From contig JBILGU010000002.1 of assembly GCA_044350805.1 (NCBI GenBank), positions 1 through 64,000 on the forward strand: DNA of 64,000 bases, in the 5' to 3' direction. A program made the position numbers and the translations under genes. Below are positions 34,548-43,883 of this stretch, in pieces. The notes under the pieces were generated by a model. The model ran no database searches, was not told the DNA's origin, and saw only the letters and a list, made by a program, of their open reading frames with translations. This DNA comes from UBA6136 sp044350805 (GTDB taxonomy: Bacteria > Pseudomonadota > Gammaproteobacteria > Methylococcales > Methylococcaceae). Each line of letters starts with the position of its first letter. The first letter of the stretch is position 1.

Positions 34548-36542
34548 TCAACGATCAAGATCAAGGAGGGAACGGAGCGTCTGGTCCAGCGCATCCCGAT
34601 AGGTTAGCGAGGCCTTGGGCGTAATATGGTAACGATCCGAGTAGGCGGGGATCCCATGGATCTGGTTCGAACAGTGCTTGTCATCACATACGCTCAAGGA
34701 GGGGTCAAAGAATCGGATCCGCGGGGAGATGGAATCCTCCAGGAGGGTATCGACAAAGCGTCGCTGGGCGTCGAAATACGAGCGATCGAAGGATTTCGCG
34801 CTTAGGTTTCGGGTGAGAAGATGGCTAAGGCTGGGTGAGGGCTGGGGTGGAAAACTCTGAGGTAAGAGTGGCCAGTTTTTAAAGACAAGCGTCGGTGCCA
34901 GACGTGAAAGCCGATCCAGGGTTTCAGGCAGGCGTTTTTGAAGGGTTTCCTGATTGGTTTGTCGGTCCGCCTCCCCGCCCTCATGATCGATCATGAATTC
35001 GGTGTCCTCGCGGGCGACGCCGGTATCGGTTCGATAGCCGCCAAGGGCTCCCATGAAGACGATCAGATCCGGCTGCAGATGCTCGATCATTGCGATGACT
35101 TCGGACTGGATTCGGCCATCCTGACAGTATTGGGCACTGGCCGGAAGATCGAAATGCGTTTTTCGCGCCGCCAGGAGGGGGGGGCAGGAGGTGTGGCCGA
35201 TGACAATCAATCGGGCTTTGTAGGATTGGGCCAGTTCCAACAAGACCGGCGTCCACGCGATGGCGGAAGAATCTCCCCAGACCACAAAGGTTCTTTGATG
35301 GCTTTCAGGATTAAAGACCTTGCAATGCGGCTGAACCCGCTCACTGGCGCCCAATAGTCCACACTCTGGCACGAGGGTTTCGAAGCCCGCCACAGGACTT
35401 TCCGTATGGCCAGGATTGCGTTTTTCGATGGGGCGATTTTGAAACCCCTCTTGCTGGCTGATCAGGATTCCCGCAGTAAGGACCAGGAGCATCAGGCCGA
35501 TCAAAATGGCGGGTCCCCGCCATGTGGGGTCGCGCCTGAAAGGTTTTTCAAGAACATGGTGGCTCGCCGCCGCGAGGAAAAAGGTTAAGGTCAGCAGCAG
35601 GATCCTCCATTGGATTGAAAGAGCGCCGCCGAAAATGATCTGTCCGAGACTCAAGAGAGGCCAGTGCCAGAGATAAAGGGGGTAGCTGATCTGGCCAATG
35701 GATTCCAGCCATCGTGCAGGAATACTGGCACGCTCCCTTATCCGGGAAGGACCGCTTCCAGCCAAAATGATCAGGACGGCCCCAAGGGTCGGGAAAAGGG
35801 CCCAGAACCCCGGGAAGGCCATGCCGGGACGAAGCCCCAGAAGAGAACCTCCGATCATCAGGAGGCCGAAGCCACACATCGGCAACCGCCAAGGCCCCAA
35901 ACGCTCTAAGGCCTTGGAGGGGAAAGTGGTCGCCAAAGCACCGATAAGAAGTTCCCAAGACCGTGGGAGGGACCAAAAGAAATCGCCGGCAGGGTTACTG
36001 TGTCGAATGGCAAGATTGAAAGCCATGGAAAGGCCCAGAAGGATCATGATGAGCCAGGGGGGCCTCAAATTGTGCCGGTAACCCAGGCTTAGCAGGAGGG
36101 GCCAGAAAAGGTAAAACTGCTCCTCGACGGAGAGGCTCCAAAGATGCAACAGCGGCTTTTTTTCGGCCGCAAGGTCAAAATAGCCCGATTCCTGATAAAG
36201 AAGGAAGTTTTGCAGGAAGAGAACGCTTGCAACCGTATGACGCCCCAGTTGCGCATACTCGTCCGCGAAAAGGAGGCATGCCCCTGTAATCAGGAGAAAT
36301 GTCAGCACCGCGACCAGCGCCGGGAGGATGCGACGGATCCGGCGCCGATAGAATTCAAGGAGGCAAAAACACCTGCTTTCAAGGCCATTTTGGACAATTC
36401 GGGTAATAAGGAAACCCGAGATAACAAAGAAGACGTCTACCCCAATGAACCCGCCTGGAAGGCTGTGAGGGAAGAAGTGGTAGACCAGGACGCTCAGAAC
36501 CGCCAGAGCCCGAAGCCTCTCAATGTCTCTCCGATAATCCAT
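34548..36542 (-). CDS. acyltransferase-3/SGNH fusion (OafA-like O-acetyltransferase)
   Basis: A 664-residue two-domain protein. Residues 1 to about 370 are an acyltransferase-3 membrane domain, starting YRRDIERLRALAVLSVLVYH then GFIGVDVFFVISGFLITRIV, with the catalytic RxxR-type motif and His. The C-terminal periplasmic SGNH hydrolase-like domain has VVWGDSSAIAWTPVL (block I) and a D-x-x-H pair in YSDRYHITPKAS. The domain order is that of OafA/OacB enzymes, which acetylate O-antigen or other surface sugars using cytoplasmic acetyl-CoA. It begins four bases after the end of the upstream gene, so both are in one operon. Confidence 0.88.
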   Translation of the reverse strand: MDYRRDIERLRALAVLSVLVYHFFPHSLPGGFIGVDVFFVISGFLITRIVQNGLESRCFCLLEFYRRRIRRILPALVAVLTFLLITGACLLFADEYAQLGRHTVASVLFLQNFLLYQESGYFDLAAEKKPLLHLWSLSVEEQFYLFWPLLLSLGYRHNLRPPWLIMILLGLSMAFNLAIRHSNPAGDFFWSLPRSWELLIGALATTFPSKALERLGPWRLPMCGFGLLMIGGSLLGLRPGMAFPGFWALFPTLGAVLIILAGSGPSRIRERASIPARWLESIGQISYPLYLWHWPLLSLGQIIFGGALSIQWRILLLTLTFFLAAASHHVLEKPFRRDPTWRGPAILIGLMLLVLTAGILISQQEGFQNRPIEKRNPGHTESPVAGFETLVPECGLLGASERVQPHCKVFNPESHQRTFVVWGDSSAIAWTPVLLELAQSYKARLIVIGHTSCPPLLAARKTHFDLPASAQYCQDGRIQSEVIAMIEHLQPDLIVFMGALGGYRTDTGVAREDTEFMIDHEGGEADRQTNQETLQKRLPETLDRLSRLAPTLVFKNWPLLPQSFPPQPSPSLSHLLTRNLSAKSFDRSYFDAQRRFVDTLLEDSISPRIRFFDPSLSVCDDKHCSNQIHGIPAYSDRYHITPKASLTYRDALDQTLRSLLDLDR

Positions 36543-36546
36543 GGCC

Positions 36547-38937
36547 TCAGTGAAGATCGATCATTCTGGAGAGGGCCCCAGGGATCCATTGCACGCCCTC
36601 CTGAAACGCCGTCAACTCCAGTCGATAAGGCCCAGGTTCAAGGGGTAACTCGATGTGGATTGGAAGACGAACGGTCTCGCCGGGGAGTATCGGTTCCGGG
36701 AGGGCTTCCCTCTCGCCTTTAAAGGCAAGGGTGCCATCCGGCTTGAACCAGCGAGCGAGGAGGTAGACCGCCGGCGCATCCAGCCTTCCTGAAGAGGGGA
36801 GCCAGGCTTTTTCCCCCAGGTTCTTTGCAGCGACCTTGATCGCGAGGTGGGCGCCTGTCGGCAGGGTCTCCGGAAGGCTGCTGGCCGTGATCTCGCTTTG
36901 GGGCGCAATCAGGGGTTTGGCTTCCTCAAGTGTCAGGGAATCCCGTGTTTTTTCATAAAGAGCGTAGCCAGTAAAGCGAGAATAGCTCTTAATCGCCTGA
37001 TCAAAGTCCTTTTCGCTACCCTGGGCTCGCCAGAGCCACTCATGGCCTCGCCAGACCGGGGGGGCGAGGCTTTCCTCTCTTGGGATAGCAAAAAGTGGGG
37101 TGAGCGAGGGGCTTTCAGGAAGAGGACTCCCGTGTCGGTAGGGATTGACGACGACATAGTTCCCTTTTGAAGCCATCCGGGTCAGGTGAGCCCAGGTTCC
37201 AGCCAAATTCGCCTCATCTGGATCCATCGGATCCTCAGTAACAAGGGGCTTTGAGGCGCCGGACCAGATGAGGAAGGACTCAAGACTCAGGACCACCTCG
37301 GAATGATGACGTGGGGAGACGCCTTCCATCACGAAAACGCAGGTTTGCATTGAGGCGGCGCAGTGTTCCGGTGCCCAACGTTTCAGATAATCAATCATCC
37401 TGCCATGGTGGGTCACCACGTCATGCTGGAATCGCGTCTCGGCATAGATCGCAGGAGCGTTATCGATGACCAGCAGGAAAGCGATGAGACTGAAAGAGAG
37501 AGCCCTGGCTGGACGGAGTCGCTCGGCAATGAGACCTGCGCTCCCAGCCAGTGCGAGCACCATTCCGGGGTAGAGGTAATACTGGTTCCACATGCCCAGG
37601 ATAAGGAAGAGTCCCGCATAGCCCAATCCGCTGACAAGAAGGCTGTCATAGAAGGTATAGGCGCTCCAACGTCTTCCCACGGTTGCTATTCGGAGCATGA
37701 GAAGCGGCAGGAACAGCAGCAGAAACTCAGGGTTGCTCTCGATGGTTTTCAGGAGCACCGTCAGACGCTGCGATTGGTGCGAGGCTGCATAGTTCGCATC
37801 CCCGGAATGGCCGGCCCAAAGGGCATAAATGACAAGAAAGACCATCGTATAGATGAGGACGGGAAGATGCCGTAAGCGCTCCTTGGGCTTCCCCTGAAGC
37901 GTCAGCCTCAGAACTTCAAGACCGCTCAGGCAAAAAAGGAGAACCACAATGGACTCCTTGTAAAGCGAGGCCCAGAGGGCTAAGCCAAAGGTCAAAAAAA
38001 TTCGGCGTTGATCTGAAGCCTTAGGTCCTGATTCTCCGGGGGGCGTCTGCAGAAGCCACACATAGAAGAGGAGCAGAATGGCGGCGTTGAGGTCCCCGGC
38101 ATGGAGCCGAAAAAGCGTACCGGCCACGCCGTAGGAGACGATCCCCACCAGCCAGAGCGCAAGATGACCAAAATTTCGAAGACCTGCTCGGGACAGGGTC
38201 AGGGAGAGCGCGGCGGCGAGAACGGCCAGCTTGATCAGGCCCATGCGATAGAAAAGTCCCGCAGGATGCCCCAAACCCTTGTAGGTCAGAACGTATTCCT
38301 GAGCGACTAGAGGGTAAAACCGCCCCAACGCCTGATTAAAGTATGCGCCAAAGGGTTTTCCCTGAAAAAGGGTTCGTGCGAACTGATGATCATCCAGGGG
38401 ATTGAAGCCACGGCTGTCGGAAAGCCAGAGCGTAAGGGCTGCAATAAAGAGGACTTGGATTAGGAGATAGATCGTTTGAGATCCCAGCCAGAAGGAACGA
38501 TTTGTTTTTGGCCGTGCCGGGAGTGACTCTTCTGAGTTCCGGGTTTGAGCCCCTCTGGGTGATTTAAAGACAAACACCCGGCAGAGAACAAAGAAGGTTC
38601 CGGTGTAGCCGATGTTGCCCATGATCTGGGAGAGATAGATCCCCACCCCGAAATGGCGCTCAGACAAGAGGATGAGCAGAAGATTGACGAGGTAGGCCAC
38701 AGCGGCCGCCCCGAGAAAAGGAGCAGCGGAGTTTCGAAGTGTCCCCTGATCCTTGAAGGTATGACGTCGATTGAGCGTGAAGCTTAAGGCCAGGCCGCAG
38801 CCATAGCCCAGGAAATTGGCCCAGAGGGGGTTGAGCCCCATAAAGTAAATAAGCCCAAAAATGATGCCGAGGGTCGTAGCCGTATTGAGAACGCCGACCC
38901 CGAGAAAGACGATGATTTGCCGGAGAATCTCTTTCAT
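36547..38937 (-). CDS. GtrA-domain fused to a large GT-C-like membrane protein
   Basis: A 796-residue fusion. Residues 1 to about 135 form a complete GtrA-like domain with four helices (IIVFLGVGVLNTATTLGIIF, then SFTLNRRHTFK and YTGTFFVLCRVFVFKS), normally a separate flippase subunit for polyprenyl-phosphate sugars. The rest has ten or so transmembrane segments, an early ESI/DDH-containing periplasmic loop and a C-terminal soluble beta-domain of about 130 residues. That is the build of GT-C glycosyltransferases. It therefore appears to join the flipping of a lipid-linked sugar with its transfer. The GT2 enzyme at 39039-40034 would supply the lipid-linked sugar, giving the classical GtrA-GtrB-Gtr set with two parts fused. 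Confidence 0.72.
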   Translation of the reverse strand: MKEILRQIIVFLGVGVLNTATTLGIIFGLIYFMGLNPLWANFLGYGCGLALSFTLNRRHTFKDQGTLRNSAAPFLGAAAVAYLVNLLLILLSERHFGVGIYLSQIMGNIGYTGTFFVLCRVFVFKSPRGAQTRNSEESLPARPKTNRSFWLGSQTIYLLIQVLFIAALTLWLSDSRGFNPLDDHQFARTLFQGKPFGAYFNQALGRFYPLVAQEYVLTYKGLGHPAGLFYRMGLIKLAVLAAALSLTLSRAGLRNFGHLALWLVGIVSYGVAGTLFRLHAGDLNAAILLLFYVWLLQTPPGESGPKASDQRRIFLTFGLALWASLYKESIVVLLFCLSGLEVLRLTLQGKPKERLRHLPVLIYTMVFLVIYALWAGHSGDANYAASHQSQRLTVLLKTIESNPEFLLLFLPLLMLRIATVGRRWSAYTFYDSLLVSGLGYAGLFLILGMWNQYYLYPGMVLALAGSAGLIAERLRPARALSFSLIAFLLVIDNAPAIYAETRFQHDVVTHHGRMIDYLKRWAPEHCAASMQTCVFVMEGVSPRHHSEVVLSLESFLIWSGASKPLVTEDPMDPDEANLAGTWAHLTRMASKGNYVVVNPYRHGSPLPESPSLTPLFAIPREESLAPPVWRGHEWLWRAQGSEKDFDQAIKSYSRFTGYALYEKTRDSLTLEEAKPLIAPQSEITASSLPETLPTGAHLAIKVAAKNLGEKAWLPSSGRLDAPAVYLLARWFKPDGTLAFKGEREALPEPILPGETVRLPIHIELPLEPGPYRLELTAFQEGVQWIPGALSRMIDLH

Positions 38938-39038
38938 AGGTGGGTCGATATTAACGGCTTTGATCTGAGGCTGAGATGAAGGGCTTTTGGAAGGTTGAGG
39001 CTTCCCGCTGTGTTGTCTGGTGAGGCGTCTTTGAAGGC

Positions 39039-40034
39039 CTAGCCCTGGTCATTTCCGCGAGACCTTTCCCCTCCGTGAAATACTTGATCGGATGCACTGA
39101 TGACCTCATCGACGAAATAGAGGGGCCGCCGTTTTGATTCATTGTAGATTCGGCCGATGTATTCCCCGAGGATCCCGATCGCGATGAGCTGAACGCCGCC
39201 GAGGAACAGGATGGAACAAAGGATGCCTGCCCACCCCTCGACCCAGCTGTGGGTAAACAGGCGAACATAAAGAACATAAGCGATTCCTCCCAGGGCGATG
39301 AGGGATGAGGTCATCCCGAGCGTCATGGCAATCCGGAGGGGTTTTGTCGAAAAAGAGAGAATGCCGTCGAGCGAGAAGCGGATCATTTTCCGAAGGGGGT
39401 ACTTGCTTTCGCCGGCAAATCGAGGAACGCGGGTATAGGGAATTCCAATTTGCCTGAACCCCACCCAGCTGACCATGCCCCGAATGAAGCGATCCTGTTC
39501 AGGCATCTTTTTTAAGCACTCCACCACGCGCCGACTCATCAGTCGAAAATCGCCCGTATCAAGCGGGATGGAGATATCGGAGATGCGATTCAGCAGACGA
39601 TAGAACCATTTTGCAGTGAAAAGCTTAAACCGTGATTCCCCCAGCCGCTCTGCTCTGACCCCATAGGCGACGTCGTAACCCTCGCGCCATTTTTCCACCA
39701 TGGTCAAGACCACCTCAGGGGGATCCTGAAGATCGGCATCAATCAAAACCACCGCATCGCCGGAGGCCATATCCACGCCTGCGGTCACGGCAACCTGATG
39801 GCCGAAGTTTCGGGCAAAAGCGATCACCTTGATGCGTGGGTCCTTCATCGCGGCTTGAGTCAGGAGTTCACGCGTCTTGTCGCGACTTCCGTCATCGACA
39901 AAAACAAATTCGACTGCGTAACCTTCGAGGGATGCCGCAAGGGCATTCAGGCGGGTTAGGGTTTCATGAATGACCTCTTCCTCGTTAAAGCAAGGGATCA
40001 CCAAAGAAATCAAAGCACTAGGATCGATTTTCAT
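39039..40034 (-). CDS. GtrB-type polyprenyl-phosphate glycosyltransferase (GT2)
   Basis: A 331-residue membrane GT2 enzyme. I choose ATG 40034 because the protein then begins MKIDPSALISLVIPCFNEEE; about 19 upstream residues in the open frame are unlike the family. Family marks are FVFVDDGSRDKTRELL, VLIDADLQDPPEVV with the catalytic DAD, DFRLMSRRVVECL and the two C-terminal transmembrane helices with a GEYIGRIYNESKRRPLY tail. It transfers glucose or another sugar from a nucleotide donor to undecaprenyl phosphate on the cytoplasmic side. It lies just upstream of the GtrA fusion in the same direction. Confidence 0.9.
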   Translation of the reverse strand: MKIDPSALISLVIPCFNEEEVIHETLTRLNALAASLEGYAVEFVFVDDGSRDKTRELLTQAAMKDPRIKVIAFARNFGHQVAVTAGVDMASGDAVVLIDADLQDPPEVVLTMVEKWREGYDVAYGVRAERLGESRFKLFTAKWFYRLLNRISDISIPLDTGDFRLMSRRVVECLKKMPEQDRFIRGMVSWVGFRQIGIPYTRVPRFAGESKYPLRKMIRFSLDGILSFSTKPLRIAMTLGMTSSLIALGGIAYVLYVRLFTHSWVEGWAGILCSILFLGGVQLIAIGILGEYIGRIYNESKRRPLYFVDEVISASDQVFHGGERSRGNDQG

Positions 40035-40131
40035 GTTGTGATGGGCTCGAAACCTGCGGCGACATTTGCCTGAAATTGTAGCATTTGGCAATCCGGTGTA
40101 CGGCGAACTTGGCTGAAGGATCGGTTCCCTG

Positions 40132-41277
40132 TCACTTTAAATCTGCAGACTTTCTAGAAAACGGAAATGTGACCAGAAAGTGACTCAAGACGCCGGCACA
40201 TTGAATGAGGGGTCTGAGCAGAGTTTCTGCGATGGGCAGGAGAATGAGATGGAACAGAGTGATGATGAGGCTCAGCGCCAAACCCATTTCCCATGAGATC
40301 CCCTCGAACCCCTCAAAGGGCTTCAGGTAGGGGATTTCAATGAGGCTAAGAAAGTAACCGTTGAGGATCAGAAGGGGAAGAGTCTTTTTGCCGATGGTTT
40401 TAAGGGGAATGGCTAAAACCCTGAGGCTCTGCACCGATAGCGAGAGGGAAAGAATCCCAAGTGAACCCAGAGCCGCGGTAATCAGGAAGGAGGGGAAAAA
40501 ACCGATATCCCCAAACATCATGAAAACGGCATTTTGAGGCCCCAGGCGTCCCACCAGCGAGGAATCGCCGATGTTGAGGCACCGTGCATCCGGATTGAAA
40601 AGGCACCCCTGATTCTGTGTATCCAGCCAAATGGCCAGAGAAATCATTCCAACGCCTAAAACAAGCTCCATCAAGGGGTGAGGATGAGCGTTCGGAATCC
40701 ATGATGAAGATTTGAACCATCGCCCCCCTTCAAAAAGGAGAATCCCAGGCAAAAGACTCCCGATCTGAAACGCATTGGAATAGCTGGTGTGGTGCCACCA
40801 GAATCCTCCGATCAGAAGAGCTAGGCTGATGCTCCTCAGCGCGATATGCGGCGCATGAAGGAGATGATTCAAAATCCGAACCAGCCCTAATGCGGGAAGG
40901 AACCAGGTCACGATCAGGGTAAAGCCCTTCAGGAGGATGATGTCATTAAAGTAGTCCTGGAAATCTTTTTCGAAGCCCATCTGATGTTTGATAAGCCATG
41001 CAGGCCCATCAGCCAAAAGGCTGATCAGAATCAATGTCAGTGCGCTTCTCACGCCGTGTTGCGAGGAATGGACCTTGTTCAAATAGCCGGAAATAAGGAA
41101 AAAGAATGGAAGATGGAAACTGTAAATGCCTTTCCAAAGTACAAAAAGGGTGCTTCCTACGCTGGGGCGTGCCATAAAGATTTCAAGGCTGTGGGCGAAA
41201 ACCACCAACAGGATGGCAATGCCTCGGGCTATGTCAGCAACTTCAAGGCGCGGTGTTTGGGTCAATTCGGATGACAT
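40132..41277 (-). CDS. acyltransferase-3 family membrane protein
   Basis: A 381-residue protein with about ten transmembrane segments and the acyltransferase-3 opening RLEVADIARGIAILLVVFAH, then FHLPFFFLISGYLNK. It lacks an SGNH domain, unlike the protein at 34548-36542, so it resembles WecH or NodX-type enzymes that acylate sugars. It is first in the leftward envelope cluster. The 230 bases between it and yajQ hold no gene; a 7-bp hairpin (GACTCCA/TGGAGTC, 41386-41402) lies there. Confidence 0.83.
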   Translation of the reverse strand: MSSELTQTPRLEVADIARGIAILLVVFAHSLEIFMARPSVGSTLFVLWKGIYSFHLPFFFLISGYLNKVHSSQHGVRSALTLILISLLADGPAWLIKHQMGFEKDFQDYFNDIILLKGFTLIVTWFLPALGLVRILNHLLHAPHIALRSISLALLIGGFWWHHTSYSNAFQIGSLLPGILLFEGGRWFKSSSWIPNAHPHPLMELVLGVGMISLAIWLDTQNQGCLFNPDARCLNIGDSSLVGRLGPQNAVFMMFGDIGFFPSFLITAALGSLGILSLSLSVQSLRVLAIPLKTIGKKTLPLLILNGYFLSLIEIPYLKPFEGFEGISWEMGLALSLIITLFHLILLPIAETLLRPLIQCAGVLSHFLVTFPFSRKSADLK

Positions 41278-41507
41278 CTATGGCGAAGGGATCTTTCGGG
41301 GATGGGGGGAGCTTTTTCAGCCCGGTCTTGCTGACTGAGACGTCATTCTAAAATGGCCAGGTTCTTTTTTGATATGGCCCGGGGAGACTCCAAGGTGGAG
41401 TCAGAAGCTCTCAACAGGCAATTGCGCCTCGTTTCCTTAGCGATCTTAATCCTGACCCAGTAAAATTGAGCCATCTGGCAGCAATCTGTCTCGATTCAGG
41501 AAAAATC

Positions 41508-41990
41508 ATGCCCACTTTCGATATCGTCTCAGAACTTGACCGTCACGAAATCACCAACGCCGTGGACCAGGCCGTTCGTGAAATCGGGACTCGCTTTGAT
41601 TTCAAGGGAACGGAAGCCCGCTTCGACTTCAAAGACTTTGATGTCACGTTGACGGCGGAAAGCACGTTTCAGCTTCAGCAAATGCGGGACATTCTGAATC
41701 CGAAGCTTGCAAAGCGGGGGGTGGATCTTCAGTGTCTCACGATCGGTGAGCCCGAAGGGCAGGGAAAGACATTGCGTCAAAAAGTCACCCTGAGGCAGGG
41801 GATTGAAACGGCAGTGGCCAAAGAAATCGTCAAATATCTAAAAGAGTCAAAGCTTAAGGTTCAGGCTCAAATCCAAGGAGAGCAGGTTCGTGTGACGGGA
41901 AAAAAGCGCGATGATCTTCAGGAGGCGATCGCACTGCTCCGAAAGGGTGATTTTGGATTGCCCCTCCAATTCACCAACTTCAGGGACTAG
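41508..41990 (+). CDS. yajQ: YajQ family nucleotide-binding protein
   Basis: A 160-residue cytoplasmic protein. ATG 41508, preceded by CAGGA, gives the standard start MPTFDIVSELDRHEITNAVD and the full family length. The conserved segments TRFDFKGTEA and LLRKGDFGLPLQFTNFRD are present. YajQ proteins bind nucleotides and in Xanthomonas bind cyclic di-GMP to control gene expression; whether this one does is unknown. It is a single gene, convergent with the GT4 gene. Confidence 0.95.
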   Translation: MPTFDIVSELDRHEITNAVDQAVREIGTRFDFKGTEARFDFKDFDVTLTAESTFQLQQMRDILNPKLAKRGVDLQCLTIGEPEGQGKTLRQKVTLRQGIETAVAKEIVKYLKESKLKVQAQIQGEQVRVTGKKRDDLQEAIALLRKGDFGLPLQFTNFRD

Positions 41991-42012
41991 AGCTTCGGCT
42001 CGAAGCCTTGGT

Positions 42013-43107
42013 TCACCCGATACTTGGTCTTGTGTCTATGGCTTTAAGGAATCGGTCAGTCGCTTTGGACCAAGTGTATTGCGCCATTTCTTTGTGGCCG
42101 TTGCGGGCGAGCTTCACCCTTTTTTCCGGATCTTCGATCAATTCGAGAACTTTTCTAGCCATGACATCGGGGGTTTGTATGGGGCAAAGGAGTGAAGTGA
42201 TGCCATCGCGGGCGTATTCATGACCTCCAATATCCGTCAGCACCGTTGCACATCCGCACTGCATGGCCTCAGCTGGGGGAAGCGCCCACCCTTCGGAGAG
42301 GCTAGGGGATATGAAGATCGCATGTTGATTGTAAAGCTCCCTGAGTCTTGAGGGTGTGGGGCGTAATTCAAAATGTACCCAGTCAGGGAGTGAGTTTGGT
42401 GTGGGCTCCTGCGCGCCAAAGCATGTGACCCTGAGTTCAGGCATTACTCTGCGGGCCCTCTCCATCGCTTTAAGGCCATAGTCCGTCCCCTTGAACGCTT
42501 GCTCGTGGTGCAACATCAGAACAGAGGCTGGATCTCTGTCCTCAGGCTTGATATCCATTCCAAAGCGATTGAAATCCAGACCATTTGGAATATAGCTTGA
42601 GGTCTCTCCCAGTTCCTCGGCAATGGCTCCGAGCCATCGTGAGATCACAATCTTCTTGTGAATCGCTCGCCAGGTCTCAAGGACGCGCGCTTTGGGCGCC
42701 TGCCAATCTTCAAGATGCTGGATAAGGTACACGGGTTCCCCTTTTTTGCCTGAATAGCCCGAAATCCATTCCGCCGTTTCCCAGGATGTCGCGACCACAT
42801 AATCGGCTACGGGCATAAAAATAGGATGAAGGGAGGGCCTTAAACGGGTTTTAACCGCTGGCTCCAGAGCGAACCAGCGGTCCGGCCGGTAATTTCTAAG
42901 TAGGCTAAAAATGAGGAATTTCGCCAGATTGATCCAGAGTCTGTCGTTCGAATTCACGCCAAGGTAAAGTCCTGCCGCGTGGGTGATCTGGACTTCATGG
43001 CCACGGCGGACCAATTCGTTGGCGTATTCGTAAACGACTTTGAAACCGCCGACGGGCTTTCTGCCACTGAAAGGCAGAATGAAGTGAAAGCGAAGAGGAT
43101 GCTTCAT
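42013..43107 (-). CDS. GT4 glycosyltransferase
   Basis: A 364-residue enzyme. ATG 43107 is preferred: it lies 14 bases after the rsmE stop and gives MKHPLRFHFILPFSGRKPVG, whereas the longer open frame would run into rsmE. The donor domain shows ISPSLSEGWALPPAEAMQCG and VLTDIGGHEYARDG, a variant of the E-x7-E motif, and VLMLHHEQAFKGTDYGLKAM at the domain border. It resembles GT4 rhamnan/mannan-type transferases. It is apparently the last gene of the metK-ahcY-metF-bioA-rsmE series, an unusual companion for such genes. Confidence 0.8.
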   Translation of the reverse strand: MKHPLRFHFILPFSGRKPVGGFKVVYEYANELVRRGHEVQITHAAGLYLGVNSNDRLWINLAKFLIFSLLRNYRPDRWFALEPAVKTRLRPSLHPIFMPVADYVVATSWETAEWISGYSGKKGEPVYLIQHLEDWQAPKARVLETWRAIHKKIVISRWLGAIAEELGETSSYIPNGLDFNRFGMDIKPEDRDPASVLMLHHEQAFKGTDYGLKAMERARRVMPELRVTCFGAQEPTPNSLPDWVHFELRPTPSRLRELYNQHAIFISPSLSEGWALPPAEAMQCGCATVLTDIGGHEYARDGITSLLCPIQTPDVMARKVLELIEDPEKRVKLARNGHKEMAQYTWSKATDRFLKAIDTRPSIG

Positions 43108-43121
43108 GGTGGTGGGTTTGT

Positions 43122-43877
43122 TTACGATGAAACGGAGGGTGTATCGCGTCCACCCAGATCCCCCCACAGTGTTTGCACAGCGGATATGGCGGCGATCACT
43201 GCGGTTTCAGTTCGAAGAATCCGGGGTCCCAGCCGAACTCCGGTAAGACCGGTTGCCATAGCTTCGGAACGTTCCTGCTCGGATAGCCCGCCCTCGGGAC
43301 CAATCAGGAGGGTGAGGGTATTCATGGGGCGTGGGAGATCCTGAAGACCCACGTTGGCCTCGGGGTCAAGAATCAAAGCGGCGCCTTGATGCGATCCCAG
43401 CCATGTTTCATAGATGAGAGGCGAGTCGATGGTGGTAAGCATATTCCGCCCACACTGCTCCAATGCACTTCGAATCACACGCTCCCAGTGTGCCAGACGC
43501 AAGGCTTTCTTTTCCTCATCCAGTCGAACAACACAAAACTCCGTTAGAAGGGGTGTGATGCGATCCACGCCGAGTTCTACCGCCTTCTGAATCGCCAGAT
43601 CCATCCGCTCCCCGCGGGAGATGCCGAGGGCCAGGTGAATCTTGAGAGGGGACTCACGATTGACTCTGCTAGGTGTCTCAAGGCGAAGATAGGTTGAGTC
43701 GCGACCGAAGCTTTCGACGGTTGCAGGGCATTCGATCCCTTGACCATCGAAGACCACCAGTTTCCAGCCTTTGCGGAGTCTCAAAACGGTCTTGAGATAA
43801 TGGCTGGTTTCGCCGTGGACTTCCAGGAGGCCGGAGGCTTCAAGAGGGGCAGAAACAAAAACCCGTGAGATACGCAT
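43122..43877 (-). CDS. rsmE: 16S rRNA m3U1498 methyltransferase
   Basis: A 251-residue SPOUT-class enzyme that methylates N3 of U1498 of 16S rRNA with SAM. Typical marks are the N-terminal PUA-like part with HYLKTVLRLRKGWKLVVFDG, IQKAVELGVDRITPLLTEFC, and the knot motifs LTLLIGPEGGLSEQE and LGPRILRTETAVIAAI. It starts six bases after the bioA stop, so it is in that operon, and its SAM need fits the metK/ahcY context. Confidence 0.95.
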   Translation of the reverse strand: MRISRVFVSAPLEASGLLEVHGETSHYLKTVLRLRKGWKLVVFDGQGIECPATVESFGRDSTYLRLETPSRVNRESPLKIHLALGISRGERMDLAIQKAVELGVDRITPLLTEFCVVRLDEEKKALRLAHWERVIRSALEQCGRNMLTTIDSPLIYETWLGSHQGAALILDPEANVGLQDLPRPMNTLTLLIGPEGGLSEQERSEAMATGLTGVRLGPRILRTETAVIAAISAVQTLWGDLGGRDTPSVSS

Positions 43878-43883
43878 GAACGT

